A stretch of DNA of 52,628 bases from Actinomadura formosensis NBRC 14204 (GTDB taxonomy: Bacteria > Actinomycetota > Actinomycetes > Streptosporangiales > Streptosporangiaceae). Below, one piece after another: positions 15,262 through 23,580 of the stretch. Made by a program: the position numbers and the translations under genes. The DNA lies in contig NZ_BCQQ01000039.1 in the NCBI RefSeq assembly GCF_001552155.1, forward strand, positions 1-52,628. The letters run 5' to 3'. The notes beneath the pieces are model-generated. The model worked only from the letters and a program-made list of their open reading frames with translations. It was not told where the DNA came from and did not search any database. Numbering within the stretch: position 1 is the stretch's first letter; each line of letters begins with the position of its first letter.

Positions 15262-18078
15262 TCAGCTGCAGCCGCTGGTGGAGCCGCAGCCCTCGCAGAC
15301 GTAGCAGCTGCCCGCCGGGCGCATCTTGGTGCCGCAGGTGAGGCAGAGCGGCGCGTCGGCGGTACGGCCCTGGCGGCTCTCGATCGCCTCCACGGACGAG
15401 TGCGCCTCGGCGGACGGGGCCGGGGCGGGCGCGGCCGGCCGGGTGATCGCGGCGGACTGGGCGAGCGACTCGTGGTCGACCTCGTCCTCGGCGTGCAGGG
15501 CGGCGGGGTCCTCGCCGTTGGCCTGCATCGCGCGTTCCTCAGCGGTGAAGATGCCGAGGCCCGCGCGCTCCTCGTAGGGGAGGTGGTCCAGCGCCAGGCG
15601 GCGGAAGATGTAGTCCATCACCGAGGTCGCCATGCGGATGTCGGGGTCGTCGGTCATACCGGCGGGCTCGAACCGCATGTTGGTGAACTTCTCCACCCAC
15701 GTCTCCAGCGGGACGCCGTACTGCAGGCTGATGGAGATCGCCATGGAGAACGCGTCCATCACGCCGGCGAGCGTGGAGCCCTGCTTGCCGAGCTTGAGGA
15801 AGACCTCGCCGACCCCGTCGTCCGGGTAGGACGAGGCCGTCATGTAGCCCTCGGCACCGGCGACGGAGAAGCGGGTGACGGTCGCGGGACGCTGCTTCGG
15901 CAGCCGCCGCCGGACCGGGCGTGGGACCGTGACCTCCGCCGGCGCCTCCTTCTCCTTCTCCTTCTTGCCGGCCACCGACAGCGGCTGGCCGACCTTGCAG
16001 TTGTCGCGGTAGATCGCCAGGGCCTTCAGGCCGAGACGCCAGCCCTCGAAGTACACCTTCTCGATGTCCTCGATGGTGGCCTTTTCTGGCATGTTGACCG
16101 TTTTACTGATGGCGCCCGAGAGGAACGGCTGGACCGCCGCCATCATCCGGACGTGTCCCATCGGGCTGATCGCCCGCTCGCCCATCGCGCAGTCGAACAC
16201 CTCGTAGTGCTCGGGACGCAGGCCCGGCGCGTCCACCACGTGGCCGTGCTCGGAGATGTACTCGACGATGGCCTCGATCTGCTCCTGCTGGTAGCCGAGC
16301 TTCTCCAGGGCCCGCGGCACCGTGTGGTTGACGATCTGCATGGACCCGCCGCCGACGAGCTTCTTGAACTTCATCAGCGCCAGGTCGGGTTCGATGCCGG
16401 TGGTGTCGCAGTCCATCATCAGCCCGATTGTCCCGGTAGGTGCCAGAAGGCTCGCTTGGGCGTTTCGGTAGCCGTGCTTCTCGCCGGCCTTCAGGCACTC
16501 CGTCCACTGCTTGGCGGCGGCGACGTGGACGGCCTTGTCCATCACGTCCAGCGTGCGGATGCCGTCGTTGGCGGCGGCGTGCTTGCGCATGACGCGCTTG
16601 TGCGCCTCGGCGTTGCGGGCGTAGCCCGCGTACGGGCCGACCACGCCGGCGATCTCGGCGGACCGGCGGTAGGCCACGCCCGTCATCAGCGACGTGATCG
16701 CCGCGGCGAGGGAGCGCCCGCCCGCGGAGTCGTAGGCGTGCCCGGTCGCCATGAGCAGGGCGCCCAGGTTGGCGTAGCCGATGCCGAGCTGGCGGTAGTC
16801 CCGCGTCGTCTGCGCGATCTTCTCGGTCGGGAAGTCGGCGAACGTGATGGAGATGTCCATCGCCGTGATGATCAGCTCGGTGAGCTTCACGAACTTCGCG
16901 ACGTCGAACATGCCCGCGTCCGTGAGGAATTTCAGCAGGTTGATGCTCGCGAGATTGCAGGACGAATTGTCCAGACTCATGTACTCGCTGCAAGGGTTGC
17001 TTGCGGTGATCCGTCCGGTTTCGGGGTTGGTGTGCCAGTCGTTGATCGTGTCGTCGTACTGGATGCCGGGGTCGGCGCACTCCCAGGCGGCCTTCGCCAT
17101 CAGCCGGAACAGGTCCTTGGCCTTGACGGTCTCGATGACCTCGCCGGTCAGCCGGGCGCGCAGCCCGAACTCGCCGTCCGACTCGACGGCCCGCATGAAC
17201 TCGTCCGACACCCGGACGGAGTTGTTGGCGTTCTGGTACTGGACGCTGTTGATGTCCTTGCCGCCGAGGTCCATGTCGAACCCGGCGTCCCGCAGCGCGC
17301 GGATCTTGTCCTCCTCGCGCGCCTTGGTCTGGATGAACTCCTCGACGTCGGGGTGGTCGACGTCCAGCACGACCATCTTCGCGGCGCGGCGGGTCGCGCC
17401 GCCCGACTTGATCGTCCCGGCGGAGGCGTCGGCGCCGCGCATGAAGGAGACGGGCCCGCTGGCCGTGCCGCCGGAGGAGAGCAGTTCCTTGCTGGAGCGG
17501 ATGCGGGAGAGGTTCAGGCCGGCACCGGAGCCGCCCTTGAAGATGACGCCCTCTTCCTTGTACCAGTCGAGAATGGACTCCATCGTGTCGTCCACCGACA
17601 GGATGAAACACGCGCTCACCTGCTGGGGGGACTTGGTGCCCACGTTGAACCAGACGGGCGAGTTGAAGCTGAAGAGCTGGTGGGCGAGGGCGTACTTCAG
17701 TTCGTGGTCGAAGATCTCGGCGTCCTCCTCGGAGGCGAAGTAGCCCTCCCGGATGCCGGTCTCGGTGTAGACCTTCACCACGCGGTCGACGAGCTGCTTC
17801 AGGCTCCATTCCCGCTGCGGGGTGCCGACCGCGCCGCGGAAGTACTTGGACGTGACGATGTTGACGGCGTTCAGCGACCAGAAGTCGGGGAACTCGACGC
17901 CCCGCTGCTCGAAGTTCACCGAGCCGTCGCGCCAGTTGGTCATGACGACGTCACGACGTTCCCAGCGCATCTCGTCGTACGGGTGCACGCCGGGCGTGGT
18001 GAAAATGCGCTCGACCTTCAGCCCTTTGCGGCCCCCCTTGCCGCGCCGCGTCGGCGAGCCGCTCACCGTCTCCGTCAT
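15262..18078 (-). CDS. nrdJ: Vitamin B12-dependent (class II) ribonucleotide reductase
   Basis: The 938-residue enzyme reduces ribonucleotides to deoxyribonucleotides using adenosylcobalamin, so it works with or without oxygen. The three catalytic cysteines align with the class I pattern: SACFILSVDD, then NPCSEYMSLDN (radical Cys and Glu), then SSCNLASINLL. The C-terminus ends in a Cys-rich CLTCG...CYVCEGCGSTSGC tail, used for re-reduction or zinc binding in this family. The ATG at 18078 follows GGGGGA; an upstream in-frame ATG at 18147 lacks this. It lies 121 bp after nrdR on the same strand, the usual nrdR-nrdJ operon of actinomycetes. No cobalamin riboswitch is visible. Confidence 0.96.
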   Translation of the reverse strand: MTETVSGSPTRRGKGGRKGLKVERIFTTPGVHPYDEMRWERRDVVMTNWRDGSVNFEQRGVEFPDFWSLNAVNIVTSKYFRGAVGTPQREWSLKQLVDRVVKVYTETGIREGYFASEEDAEIFDHELKYALAHQLFSFNSPVWFNVGTKSPQQVSACFILSVDDTMESILDWYKEEGVIFKGGSGAGLNLSRIRSSKELLSSGGTASGPVSFMRGADASAGTIKSGGATRRAAKMVVLDVDHPDVEEFIQTKAREEDKIRALRDAGFDMDLGGKDINSVQYQNANNSVRVSDEFMRAVESDGEFGLRARLTGEVIETVKAKDLFRLMAKAAWECADPGIQYDDTINDWHTNPETGRITASNPCSEYMSLDNSSCNLASINLLKFLTDAGMFDVAKFVKLTELIITAMDISITFADFPTEKIAQTTRDYRQLGIGYANLGALLMATGHAYDSAGGRSLAAAITSLMTGVAYRRSAEIAGVVGPYAGYARNAEAHKRVMRKHAAANDGIRTLDVMDKAVHVAAAKQWTECLKAGEKHGYRNAQASLLAPTGTIGLMMDCDTTGIEPDLALMKFKKLVGGGSMQIVNHTVPRALEKLGYQQEQIEAIVEYISEHGHVVDAPGLRPEHYEVFDCAMGERAISPMGHVRMMAAVQPFLSGAISKTVNMPEKATIEDIEKVYFEGWRLGLKALAIYRDNCKVGQPLSVAGKKEKEKEAPAEVTVPRPVRRRLPKQRPATVTRFSVAGAEGYMTASSYPDDGVGEVFLKLGKQGSTLAGVMDAFSMAISISLQYGVPLETWVEKFTNMRFEPAGMTDDPDIRMATSVMDYIFRRLALDHLPYEERAGLGIFTAEERAMQANGEDPAALHAEDEVDHESLAQSAAITRPAAPAPAPSAEAHSSVEAIESRQGRTADAPLCLTCGTKMRPAGSCYVCEGCGSTSGCS

Positions 18079-18199
18079 GGCCTTCCCCCTTCTCGGGCCC
18101 TCCCGCCGGGCCCAGCTCAGGAACAACCGCGCCGCCGCACGGGCCATGCCCGCGCGGAAGCGCCTTTACATGTGCTGGCGTGTGTTTCTGGAACCGTCC

Positions 18200-18673
18200 C
18201 TACCGGGACGGGCCGGGCTCCCCCGAGGAACCGGCCTTCCGCAGTGCTTCGATCTCCTTGGCGAAGTCGTCCAGCGACTCGAAGCTCCGGTAGACCGAGG
18301 CGAATCGCAGATAGGCGACCTCATCGAGTTCGCCGAGCGGCCCCAGGATCGCGAGGCCGATCTCGTGCGAGGGGATTTCCGCGGATCCGGACGACCTGAT
18401 CGCCTCTTCGACCCGCTGTCCCAGCTTCGCGAGCGCATCTTCGTCCACCGGTCGGCCCTGGCAGGCCCTGCGCACACCGGCGATGATCTTTTCTCGGGAG
18501 AACGGCTCGGTGACGCCGCTGCGCTTGGCCACCATGACGAGCACATTCTCCTGCGTCGTGAATCGCTTGCCGCATTCGGCGCACGAGCGGCGGCGCCGAA
18601 TCGCGGCGCCGTCGTCGGTCGAACGGCTGTCGATCACTTTGGTGTCAGGGTTGCGGCAGAACGGGCAGTGCAC
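18200..18673 (-). CDS. nrdR: Transcriptional repressor NrdR
   Basis: This 157-residue repressor of ribonucleotide reductase genes starts at GTG behind GGGGAGGAA. Residues 1-45 form a zinc ribbon with two CxxC pairs (CPFC and CAEC). An ATP-cone domain follows from about residue 47, beginning [20 protein letters not shown], which binds ATP and dATP to sense nucleotide levels. It heads the nrdR-nrdJ operon and two NrdR boxes stand in its own promoter, so it should repress itself and nrdJ. A small CCGTCCC/GGGACGG hairpin at 18194-18211 overlaps its stop. Confidence 0.96.
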   Translation of the reverse strand: MHCPFCRNPDTKVIDSRSTDDGAAIRRRRSCAECGKRFTTQENVLVMVAKRSGVTEPFSREKIIAGVRRACQGRPVDEDALAKLGQRVEEAIRSSGSAEIPSHEIGLAILGPLGELDEVAYLRFASVYRSFESLDDFAKEIEALRKAGSSGEPGPSR

Positions 18674-18715
18674 GCTTGATTCCTCCCCTGACGAAAACGA
18701 GTTACACCGATGTGA

Positions 18716-18731
18716 GTGCCATATATAGGGA
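18716..18731. promoter_or_regulatory. NrdR box 1
   Basis: GTGCCATATATAGGGA matches the core CwAtATaTwG of the NrdR consensus as C-c-A-t-A-T-a-T-a-G. It lies 43 bp upstream of the nrdR start codon. Confidence 0.65.
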
Positions 18732-18746
18732 ACTACATCGATGTGA

Positions 18747-18762
18747 CTACTAGATGTTGTGG
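18747..18762. promoter_or_regulatory. NrdR box 2
   Basis: CTACTAGATGTTGTGG matches the NrdR core and right flank (C-t-A-g-A-T-g-T-t-G-t-g). It is exactly 31 bp from box 1, the spacing known for paired NrdR boxes (about three helical turns, same face of the DNA). Confidence 0.7.
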
Positions 18763-18930
18763 TCAACCGTACGGCTCGACACAAGGGTTCGCAACCTGAT
18801 CAGGCGCCTCACGGGTCACCCCCGACACGTCCGCGCAGGTCATCTCACCGGTCCCGATTTTCCGTCCCGGCGTGTCGCGGCACGGCGTCCGCCGCGATCG
18901 CGGAACGCCCGGCCGGATTCGGTGCGCGGG

Positions 18931-19266
18931 TCAGCCGGCGGGAAGGCGGATCTCCTGGCCGGGGTGGACGGTGGGGTCGCCGCCCAGGCCGTTGAGGTCC
19001 ATGATCCGCTGGACGGCGCGCCGGGGGTCGCCGCCGGGGTCGGCGGCGGAGGCGATGTCCCAGAGGGTCTCGCCGGGTTCGACGACCACGGTTCTCGCGG
19101 GACGGGACGGGCCGTGGCGGCTCTCGCGCGAACCGGCGAAGGCACCGGGCCCGACGGTGGCCCAGAGGGCGGCGAGGGTGACGGCGGCGGCGAAGGCGAC
19201 CACGACGGCGCGGCCGCGCCGGGTCAGCCGGATCGGGACGTGGTCACTGTGCGGGGAACCGGGCAT
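18931..19266 (-). CDS. LysM-domain membrane protein, YneA-like SOS cell-division inhibitor candidate
   Basis: The 111-residue protein has a cytoplasmic basic N-terminus, one transmembrane segment at about residues 20-45 and a LysM domain at about 60-109 (VVVEPGETLWDIASAADPGG, then IMDLNGLGG and VHPGQEIRLPAG). Divergent pairing with lexA is shared by Bacillus yneA and mycobacterial chiZ, which delay division during SOS. Two SOS-like palindromes lie 16-47 bp upstream of its ATG. Binding to peptidoglycan is expected from LysM; division inhibition is inferred from context. Confidence 0.85.
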   Translation of the reverse strand: MPGSPHSDHVPIRLTRRGRAVVVAFAAAVTLAALWATVGPGAFAGSRESRHGPSRPARTVVVEPGETLWDIASAADPGGDPRRAVQRIMDLNGLGGDPTVHPGQEIRLPAG

Positions 19267-19281
19267 CTCCGCTCCTCGACG

Positions 19282-19297
19282 TCGAATGAATTTTCGA
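19282..19297. promoter_or_regulatory. SOS-box-like palindrome 1
   Basis: TCGAATGAATTTTCGA differs from the Gram-positive/actinobacterial SOS box TCGAACNNNNGTTCGA by one symmetrical change in each arm. It lies next to the LysM gene start. Confidence 0.45.
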
Positions 19298-19313
19298 TCG
19301 AACGCCTGTACGA
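19298..19313. promoter_or_regulatory. SOS box 2
   Basis: TCGAACGCCTGTACGA matches TCGAACNNNNGTTCGA except for one base in the right arm. It abuts the first palindrome without a gap. Confidence 0.65.
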
Positions 19314-19352
19314 TGTTCTATCAAGGGAAGGCCAGAAAAAGCGAGTGCATCT

Positions 19353-19368
19353 TCGAACAATTGTTTGA
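19353..19368. promoter_or_regulatory. SOS box 3 (lexA operator)
   Basis: TCGAACAATTGTTTGA matches the SOS consensus with a single change and is nearly fully symmetrical. It lies 72 bp upstream of the lexA ATG, as expected for LexA autoregulation. Confidence 0.75.
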
Positions 19369-19440
19369 TCATTTGGCCGGGACGCGATAGCGTTCCATGA
19401 CGAGGAGTGACCGATCGAGGCGCCCGGGAGGCGACGAGCG

Positions 19441-20142
19441 ATGAGCAAGGTCCGGCAGCTGCCCGACGGGCCGATGGACGAGACGGGCCTGACCCAGCGG
19501 CAGCGCATGGTGCTGGAGGTGATCCGCGACTCGGTGCAGCGCCGGGGGTATCCGCCGTCGATGCGCGAGATCGGCGAGGCCGTGGGGCTGACCAGTACCT
19601 CCAGCGTGTCCCACCAGCTCAGGTCGCTTCAGCGCAAGGGCTTCCTGCGGCGCGATCCCAACCGGCCGCGCGCGGTCGAGGTCCGGGTGCCGGGCGCGAC
19701 GCCGGTGCGCACGGACGAGGAGCCCTACGACACCGCCACGGGCCGGCCGGCCGCGGCACGGCCCGCGCCCGCGTACGTGCCGCTCGTCGGCCGGATCGCC
19801 GCCGGTGGGCCGATCCTCGCCGAGGAGGCCGTCGAGGACGTGTTCACGCTGCCGAAGCAGCTCGTCGGCGAGGGCACCCACTTCCTGCTGAAGGTCACCG
19901 GCGACTCGATGATCGACGCCGCGATCGCGGACGGCGACTGGGTGGTCGTGCGGCAGCAGCCGGTGGCCGAGCAGGGCGACATCGTGGCCGCCATGATCGA
20001 CGGCGAGGCCACGGTGAAGACGTTCAAGCGCCGCGACGACGGCCACATCTGGCTGATGCCGCAGAACCCGGCCTACGAGCCGATCGCCGGCGACGAGGCC
20101 TCGGTCCTCGGCCGGGTCGTGGCGGTCCTCCGCAAGATGTGA
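19441..20142 (+). CDS. lexA: SOS repressor LexA
   Basis: The 233-residue protein has an N-terminal winged-helix DNA-binding domain ([33 protein letters not shown]) and a C-terminal S24 peptidase domain. The self-cleavage bond is A121-G122 in RIAAGGP. Catalytic Ser156 sits in TGDSMID and Lys193 in TVKTFKR, 37 residues apart as in E. coli LexA. It represses DNA-damage genes until RecA-ssDNA triggers cleavage. The ATG follows GGGAGG. SOS boxes in its promoter support autoregulation and shared control with the divergent LysM gene. Confidence 0.97.
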   Translation: MSKVRQLPDGPMDETGLTQRQRMVLEVIRDSVQRRGYPPSMREIGEAVGLTSTSSVSHQLRSLQRKGFLRRDPNRPRAVEVRVPGATPVRTDEEPYDTATGRPAAARPAPAYVPLVGRIAAGGPILAEEAVEDVFTLPKQLVGEGTHFLLKVTGDSMIDAAIADGDWVVVRQQPVAEQGDIVAAMIDGEATVKTFKRRDDGHIWLMPQNPAYEPIAGDEASVLGRVVAVLRKM

Positions 20143-20148
20143 CACGCC

Positions 20149-20190
20149 CGCCGAAACGGCCGCCGGACGGTTCCGGCGGCCGTTTCGGCG
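20149..20190. terminator. Strong bidirectional terminator between lexA and leuS
   Basis: A perfect 19-bp inverted repeat with a CGGT loop starts 7 bp after the lexA stop and ends 8 bp before the leuS stop. It serves both convergent genes. There is no U-tract. Confidence 0.75.
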
Positions 20191-20197
20191 TGCCCGG

Positions 20198-22666
20198 TCA
20201 GCGCTTGGGAACGATGTTGACGATCTTGGGTGCACGGACGATGATCTTGAGAATCTCGGCGCCGCCCAGGGCGTCCCGAATCTTGGCCGAGGCCAGGGCC
20301 TTGCGCTCCAGCTCTTCGTCGGCGATGCCGGGCGCGACCTCCAGCCGGTCGCGGACCTTGCCGGCGATCTGGACGACACAGGTGACCGACTCCTCCACCA
20401 GCAGCGCCGGGTCGGCGGACGGCCAGCCCGCGCGGATCACCGGTGCGGTGCGTCCCAGCAGTTCCCACGCCTCGTCGGCGGTGTAGGGCGCGAACAGCGA
20501 CAGCAGGACCGCGATCGTTTCGGCGGCCTCCCGGACGGCCGGGTCGGCCGGGCCGGGGCCGGAGTCGATGGCCTTGCGGGTCGCGGTGACCAGTTCCATG
20601 ATCCGCGCGATCGCCACATTGAACCGCTCCGTCTCGACCAGCGTGGTGACCTCGTCGATGGTGCGGGCGGTGGCGCGGCGCAGCGCCGTGTCACCGGATG
20701 CGGAGTCGGCGCCCGGCGCCGAGGAGACCTCGGTCGCGATGCGGTGCACGCGGGACAGGAACTTCGCCATGCCGTGCGGCGACACGTCCGCCCAGTCGAT
20801 GTCGTCCTCGGGCGGGCCGGAGAACAGGATCGCCAGCCTGACGACGTCCACCCCGAACTCGGCGATCTGCTCGCCCAGGTCGACGCCGTTGCCCAGCGAC
20901 TTCGACATCGCCTTGCCCTGGTTGATCACCTGGCCCTGGTTCAGCAGCCGGCGGAACGGCTCGGTGAACTCGACCATGCCCATGTCGTACAGGACCTTGG
21001 TGAAGAACCGGCTGTACAGCAGGTGCAGGATGGCGTGCTCGACACCGCCGGTGTACTGGTCGACCGGCATCCACCGGCGGACCTGCTCGACGTCGAACGG
21101 GCCGCCCTCGTAGCCGGGCGAGCAGTACCGGAAGTAGTACCAGGACGAGTCGACGAACGTGTCCATGGTGTCGGTGTCGCGGGTGGCGGCGCCGCCGCAC
21201 TTGGGGCACTCGACGTTCACCCAGTCGGCCGCGGCGGCCAGCGGCGAGGTGCCCTTGGGCGCCAGGTCGGCGCCGCGCAGCCCCTCGGGCAGCGTCACCG
21301 GCAGCTGCTCGTCGGGGACGGGGACCTCCCCGCACGCCTCGCAGTGGACGACCGGGATCGGGCAGCCCCAGAACCGCTGCCGGGACACCAGCCAGTCGCG
21401 CAGCCGGAAGTTCACCGACGCGCGGCCGGTGCCGCGCCCCTCCAGGATCTCGATGATGCGGGCGATGCCGTCGGCCTTGGTCAGCCCGTCGATCGGCCCG
21501 GAGTTGACGATCGCGCCGTCGCCGGGGGTGGCGACGCCGGTCTCGGCCGGGTCGGCCAGCCCGGTCTCGACGACGACGCGGACGGGCAGGCCGAACTTCA
21601 GCGCGAAGTCCAGGTCGCGCTGGTCGTGCGCCGGGACCGCCATGATCGCGCCGTGCCCGTACTCGGCCAGCACGTAGTCGGAGGCCCAGACGGGCAGCCG
21701 CTCGCCGTTGACCGGGTTGACCGCGTAGCGGCCCAGGAACACGCCGGTCTTCTCCCGCTCGGTCGACAGGCGCTCGATCTCGCTTTCGCGGGAGACCTCC
21801 TCGCGGTACGCCTCGAACGCGGTCCGCCGGTCGGGGTGGCAGATCTCCTCGGCCAGCGGGGCGTCGGCGGCGACGACCATGAACGTCGCGCCGTACAGGG
21901 TGTCGGGGCGGGTGGTGTAGACGGTGACGGGCTCGTCGCGTCCTTCGATGACGAAGTCGACGTCGGCGCCGGTGGAGCGGCCGATCCAGTTGCGCTGCAT
22001 CAGCAGGACGCGCTCGGGCCACCTGCCCTCCAGCTGCTCCATGTCGTCCAGCAGCCGGTCCGCATAGTCGGTGATCTTGAAGTACCACTGGGTCAGCACG
22101 CGCTTTTCGACCAGCGCGCCGCAGCGTTCGCAGTGCCCGCCGACGACCTGCTCGTTGGCCAGGACGGTCTGGTCCTTCGGGCACCAGTTGACGTGGCCGC
22201 CCTTGCGGTAGGCCAGGCCCCGCTCGTAGAAGCGCAGGAACAGCCACTGCGTCCACTTGTAGTACTCGGGGTCGGAGGTGTGCAGGCGGCGCGACCAGTC
22301 GAACGACGGCGCGTACCGCTGGAACGAGGACGCCTGCGTCTCGATGTTGGCGTAGGTCCATTCGGCGGGGTGCGAGTCGCGCTTGATGGCGGCGTTCTCG
22401 GCGGGCAGGCCGAAGGAGTCCCAGCCGATGGGGTGCAGGACGTTGTAGCCGCGCTGGAACCAGTAGCGCGCCGGGACGTCCCCGATGGCGAACGCCTCCG
22501 CGTGCCCCATGTGCAGGTCACCGCTGGGGTAGGGGAACATGTCCAGCGCGTAGCGCCGCTCGGCGGTGGTGTCCTTCTCGTCGGCCGCGAACGGGTCGAG
22601 CTCCGCCCAGCGGGCCTGCCACTTGTCCTGAACCGCCCGTGGATCGTATTGCTCGTCGCTGCTCAC
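20198..22666 (-). CDS. leuS: Leucyl-tRNA synthetase
   Basis: The 822-residue class Ia synthetase charges tRNA-Leu. It has the HIGH-type motif in [17 protein letters not shown], the KMSKS loop in [10 protein letters not shown], an editing domain with the [20 protein letters not shown] segment, and a zinc-binding [10 protein letters not shown]...CPKCGG region. Length and order fit bacterial LeuRS. The start is a GTG 10 nt after GGAG. Upstream lies a 130-nt leader with a short Leu-rich reading frame and a terminator-like hairpin, so expression is probably controlled by charged tRNA-Leu supply. Confidence 0.97.
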   Translation of the reverse strand: MSSDEQYDPRAVQDKWQARWAELDPFAADEKDTTAERRYALDMFPYPSGDLHMGHAEAFAIGDVPARYWFQRGYNVLHPIGWDSFGLPAENAAIKRDSHPAEWTYANIETQASSFQRYAPSFDWSRRLHTSDPEYYKWTQWLFLRFYERGLAYRKGGHVNWCPKDQTVLANEQVVGGHCERCGALVEKRVLTQWYFKITDYADRLLDDMEQLEGRWPERVLLMQRNWIGRSTGADVDFVIEGRDEPVTVYTTRPDTLYGATFMVVAADAPLAEEICHPDRRTAFEAYREEVSRESEIERLSTEREKTGVFLGRYAVNPVNGERLPVWASDYVLAEYGHGAIMAVPAHDQRDLDFALKFGLPVRVVVETGLADPAETGVATPGDGAIVNSGPIDGLTKADGIARIIEILEGRGTGRASVNFRLRDWLVSRQRFWGCPIPVVHCEACGEVPVPDEQLPVTLPEGLRGADLAPKGTSPLAAAADWVNVECPKCGGAATRDTDTMDTFVDSSWYYFRYCSPGYEGGPFDVEQVRRWMPVDQYTGGVEHAILHLLYSRFFTKVLYDMGMVEFTEPFRRLLNQGQVINQGKAMSKSLGNGVDLGEQIAEFGVDVVRLAILFSGPPEDDIDWADVSPHGMAKFLSRVHRIATEVSSAPGADSASGDTALRRATARTIDEVTTLVETERFNVAIARIMELVTATRKAIDSGPGPADPAVREAAETIAVLLSLFAPYTADEAWELLGRTAPVIRAGWPSADPALLVEESVTCVVQIAGKVRDRLEVAPGIADEELERKALASAKIRDALGGAEILKIIVRAPKIVNIVPKR

Positions 22667-22722
22667 GCTTACAGACTCCGGTTCCTAGCTGCAGGGTCGT
22701 AGGCCGTCCGCCGACATGAAAC

Positions 22723-22744
22723 GGCCCCTCGCACAGGAGGGGCC
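22723..22744 (-). terminator. Attenuator hairpin in the leuS leader
   Basis: On the minus strand GGCCCCTC and GAGGGGCC form a perfect 8-bp G/C stem with a CTGTGC loop, followed by GTTTCAT. It lies 57 bp upstream of the leuS start and downstream of the leader peptide, the position of an attenuator. Confidence 0.6.
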
Positions 22745-22745
22745 A

Positions 22746-22773
22746 CCACGCTGACGTCAGTGCGTCAACGTGG
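22746..22773 (-). promoter_or_regulatory. Upstream stem of the leuS attenuator
   Basis: On the minus strand CCACGTTGACG and CGTCAGCGTGG can pair over 11 positions with one G-U pair and a 6-nt loop. The 5' arm overlaps the leader-peptide stop codon, so a ribosome on the leader would change its folding. Confidence 0.5.
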
Positions 22774-22800
22774 TCCTTCGAGGAGCAGCCTGGCTGACAT
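22765..22800 (-). CDS. Candidate leucine leader peptide (11 aa)
   Basis: The minus-strand frame ATG...TGA encodes MSARLLLEGPR with three adjacent leucine codons (CTG CTC CTC at 22788-22780), followed by the paired stems and the leuS gene. No good ribosome site precedes it. A -10-like TACTCT ends about 8 bases upstream of the ATG, so it may be a leaderless transcript. Translation is unproven. An overlapping frame from an ATG 4 nt upstream contains only one Leu codon. Confidence 0.5.
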   Translation of the reverse strand: MSARLLLEGPR

Positions 22801-22840
22801 ACATCAAGAGTAGCGCAACCGCAAGCCCGGTCGCGGGGAT

Positions 22841-23455
22841 TCAGCGGCCGGAGTCCTGGCGCGCCAGGGACACGACACCGGTCACCTGGACGCGGGTGAG
22901 TTCGAGGTCGGCGCCGACGGCGGAGAGCGTCTCCTCCTCCGACACGGTGAGCGGACCGTCGATGAGGGCGATCTCGGCCGCCGCGCGCAGGATGCTCTCG
23001 CGCGCCTCGGGGGCGAGGGCGGAGGCGGCGCGGCCCATCTCGGCGCGGACCTCGTCGAAGGGACGGCTGAGGTCGGCGGTCAGCCCGGCATCGTCGTAGC
23101 CGCCGTCGCCCGCCTGCCGGACGACGGCGACGGCGCGGGACCGGGCGGCGGCGTTGGTGTAGTCGCCGGAGCGCAGCACCTGGGCGATGGCCATGCGCAG
23201 CAGCATCGCGGGCATGTGGGCGAGCTGCGCGGTGGTCGGCACGTTCAGGACACCGGTTTCCCAGCGCCCGTGGCAGGTGTCGCACTCGATGAACTCCCCG
23301 CCCGTCTTGTTCAGCGGAATGACGGGGACGAAGAACAGGGTGAAGAAGTTGCGCCCCTGCCGGCGCCGGTAGTCGCGGTCGCCGCCGCAGCTCGGGCAGT
23401 GGAAGACTCCCCTGGTCAGAGTGAAGAACACCACCCGCCAACCGAAGATGATCAA
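22841..23455 (-). CDS. Zinc-ribbon protein with TerB-like helical C-terminus
   Basis: The best start is a TTG at 23455 giving MIIFGWRVVFFTLTRG, behind AAGGGG; the frame is open further upstream. Residues about 15-70 hold two cysteine pairs (CPSC and CDTC) framing FFTLFFVPVIPLNKTGGEFIEC, the zinc-ribbon type found in small bacterial membrane-associated proteins. The rest is helical, with AAEIALIDGPLTVSEEETLSAVGADLEL resembling a TerB-like helical bundle. The 204-residue product lies upstream of leuS on the same strand, beyond the attenuator. Function unknown. Confidence 0.75.
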   Translation of the reverse strand: MIIFGWRVVFFTLTRGVFHCPSCGGDRDYRRRQGRNFFTLFFVPVIPLNKTGGEFIECDTCHGRWETGVLNVPTTAQLAHMPAMLLRMAIAQVLRSGDYTNAAARSRAVAVVRQAGDGGYDDAGLTADLSRPFDEVRAEMGRAASALAPEARESILRAAAEIALIDGPLTVSEEETLSAVGADLELTRVQVTGVVSLARQDSGR

Positions 23456-23580
23456 GATCGCGCACCCCTTTTTCCGTGAGGCGGCACATCGTAGCGGTCC
23501 CCGCCGACGGAAATCCGCCCGGACGTGCGTAAACTCGGCGGTAACTAACCGGCCGGTCACCTTTCCGCGCGAGGAGTGCC

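Noticed and set aside
18079..18199. Cobalamin riboswitch ahead of the B12-dependent reductase
   Set aside because: The 121-bp gap between nrdR and nrdJ is too short and shows no B12-box-like sequence or suitable folding.
15127..18399. 1090-codon plus-strand frame
   Set aside because: It lies opposite nrdJ and nrdR, whose catalytic motifs are intact on the minus strand. Its sequence is Val/Leu/Arg/Gly-rich without domains.
18763..18930. tRNA-like sequence with GGGTTCGCAACC
   Set aside because: No acceptor stem, anticodon arm or D-arm could be built around it.
20744..22702. 652-codon plus-strand frame
   Set aside because: It is antisense to leuS, which carries all synthetase motifs.
22667..22840. 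T-box riboswitch upstream of leuS
   Set aside because: No T-box bulge sequence or specifier stem was seen. A leader peptide with Leu codons plus terminator explains the region better.
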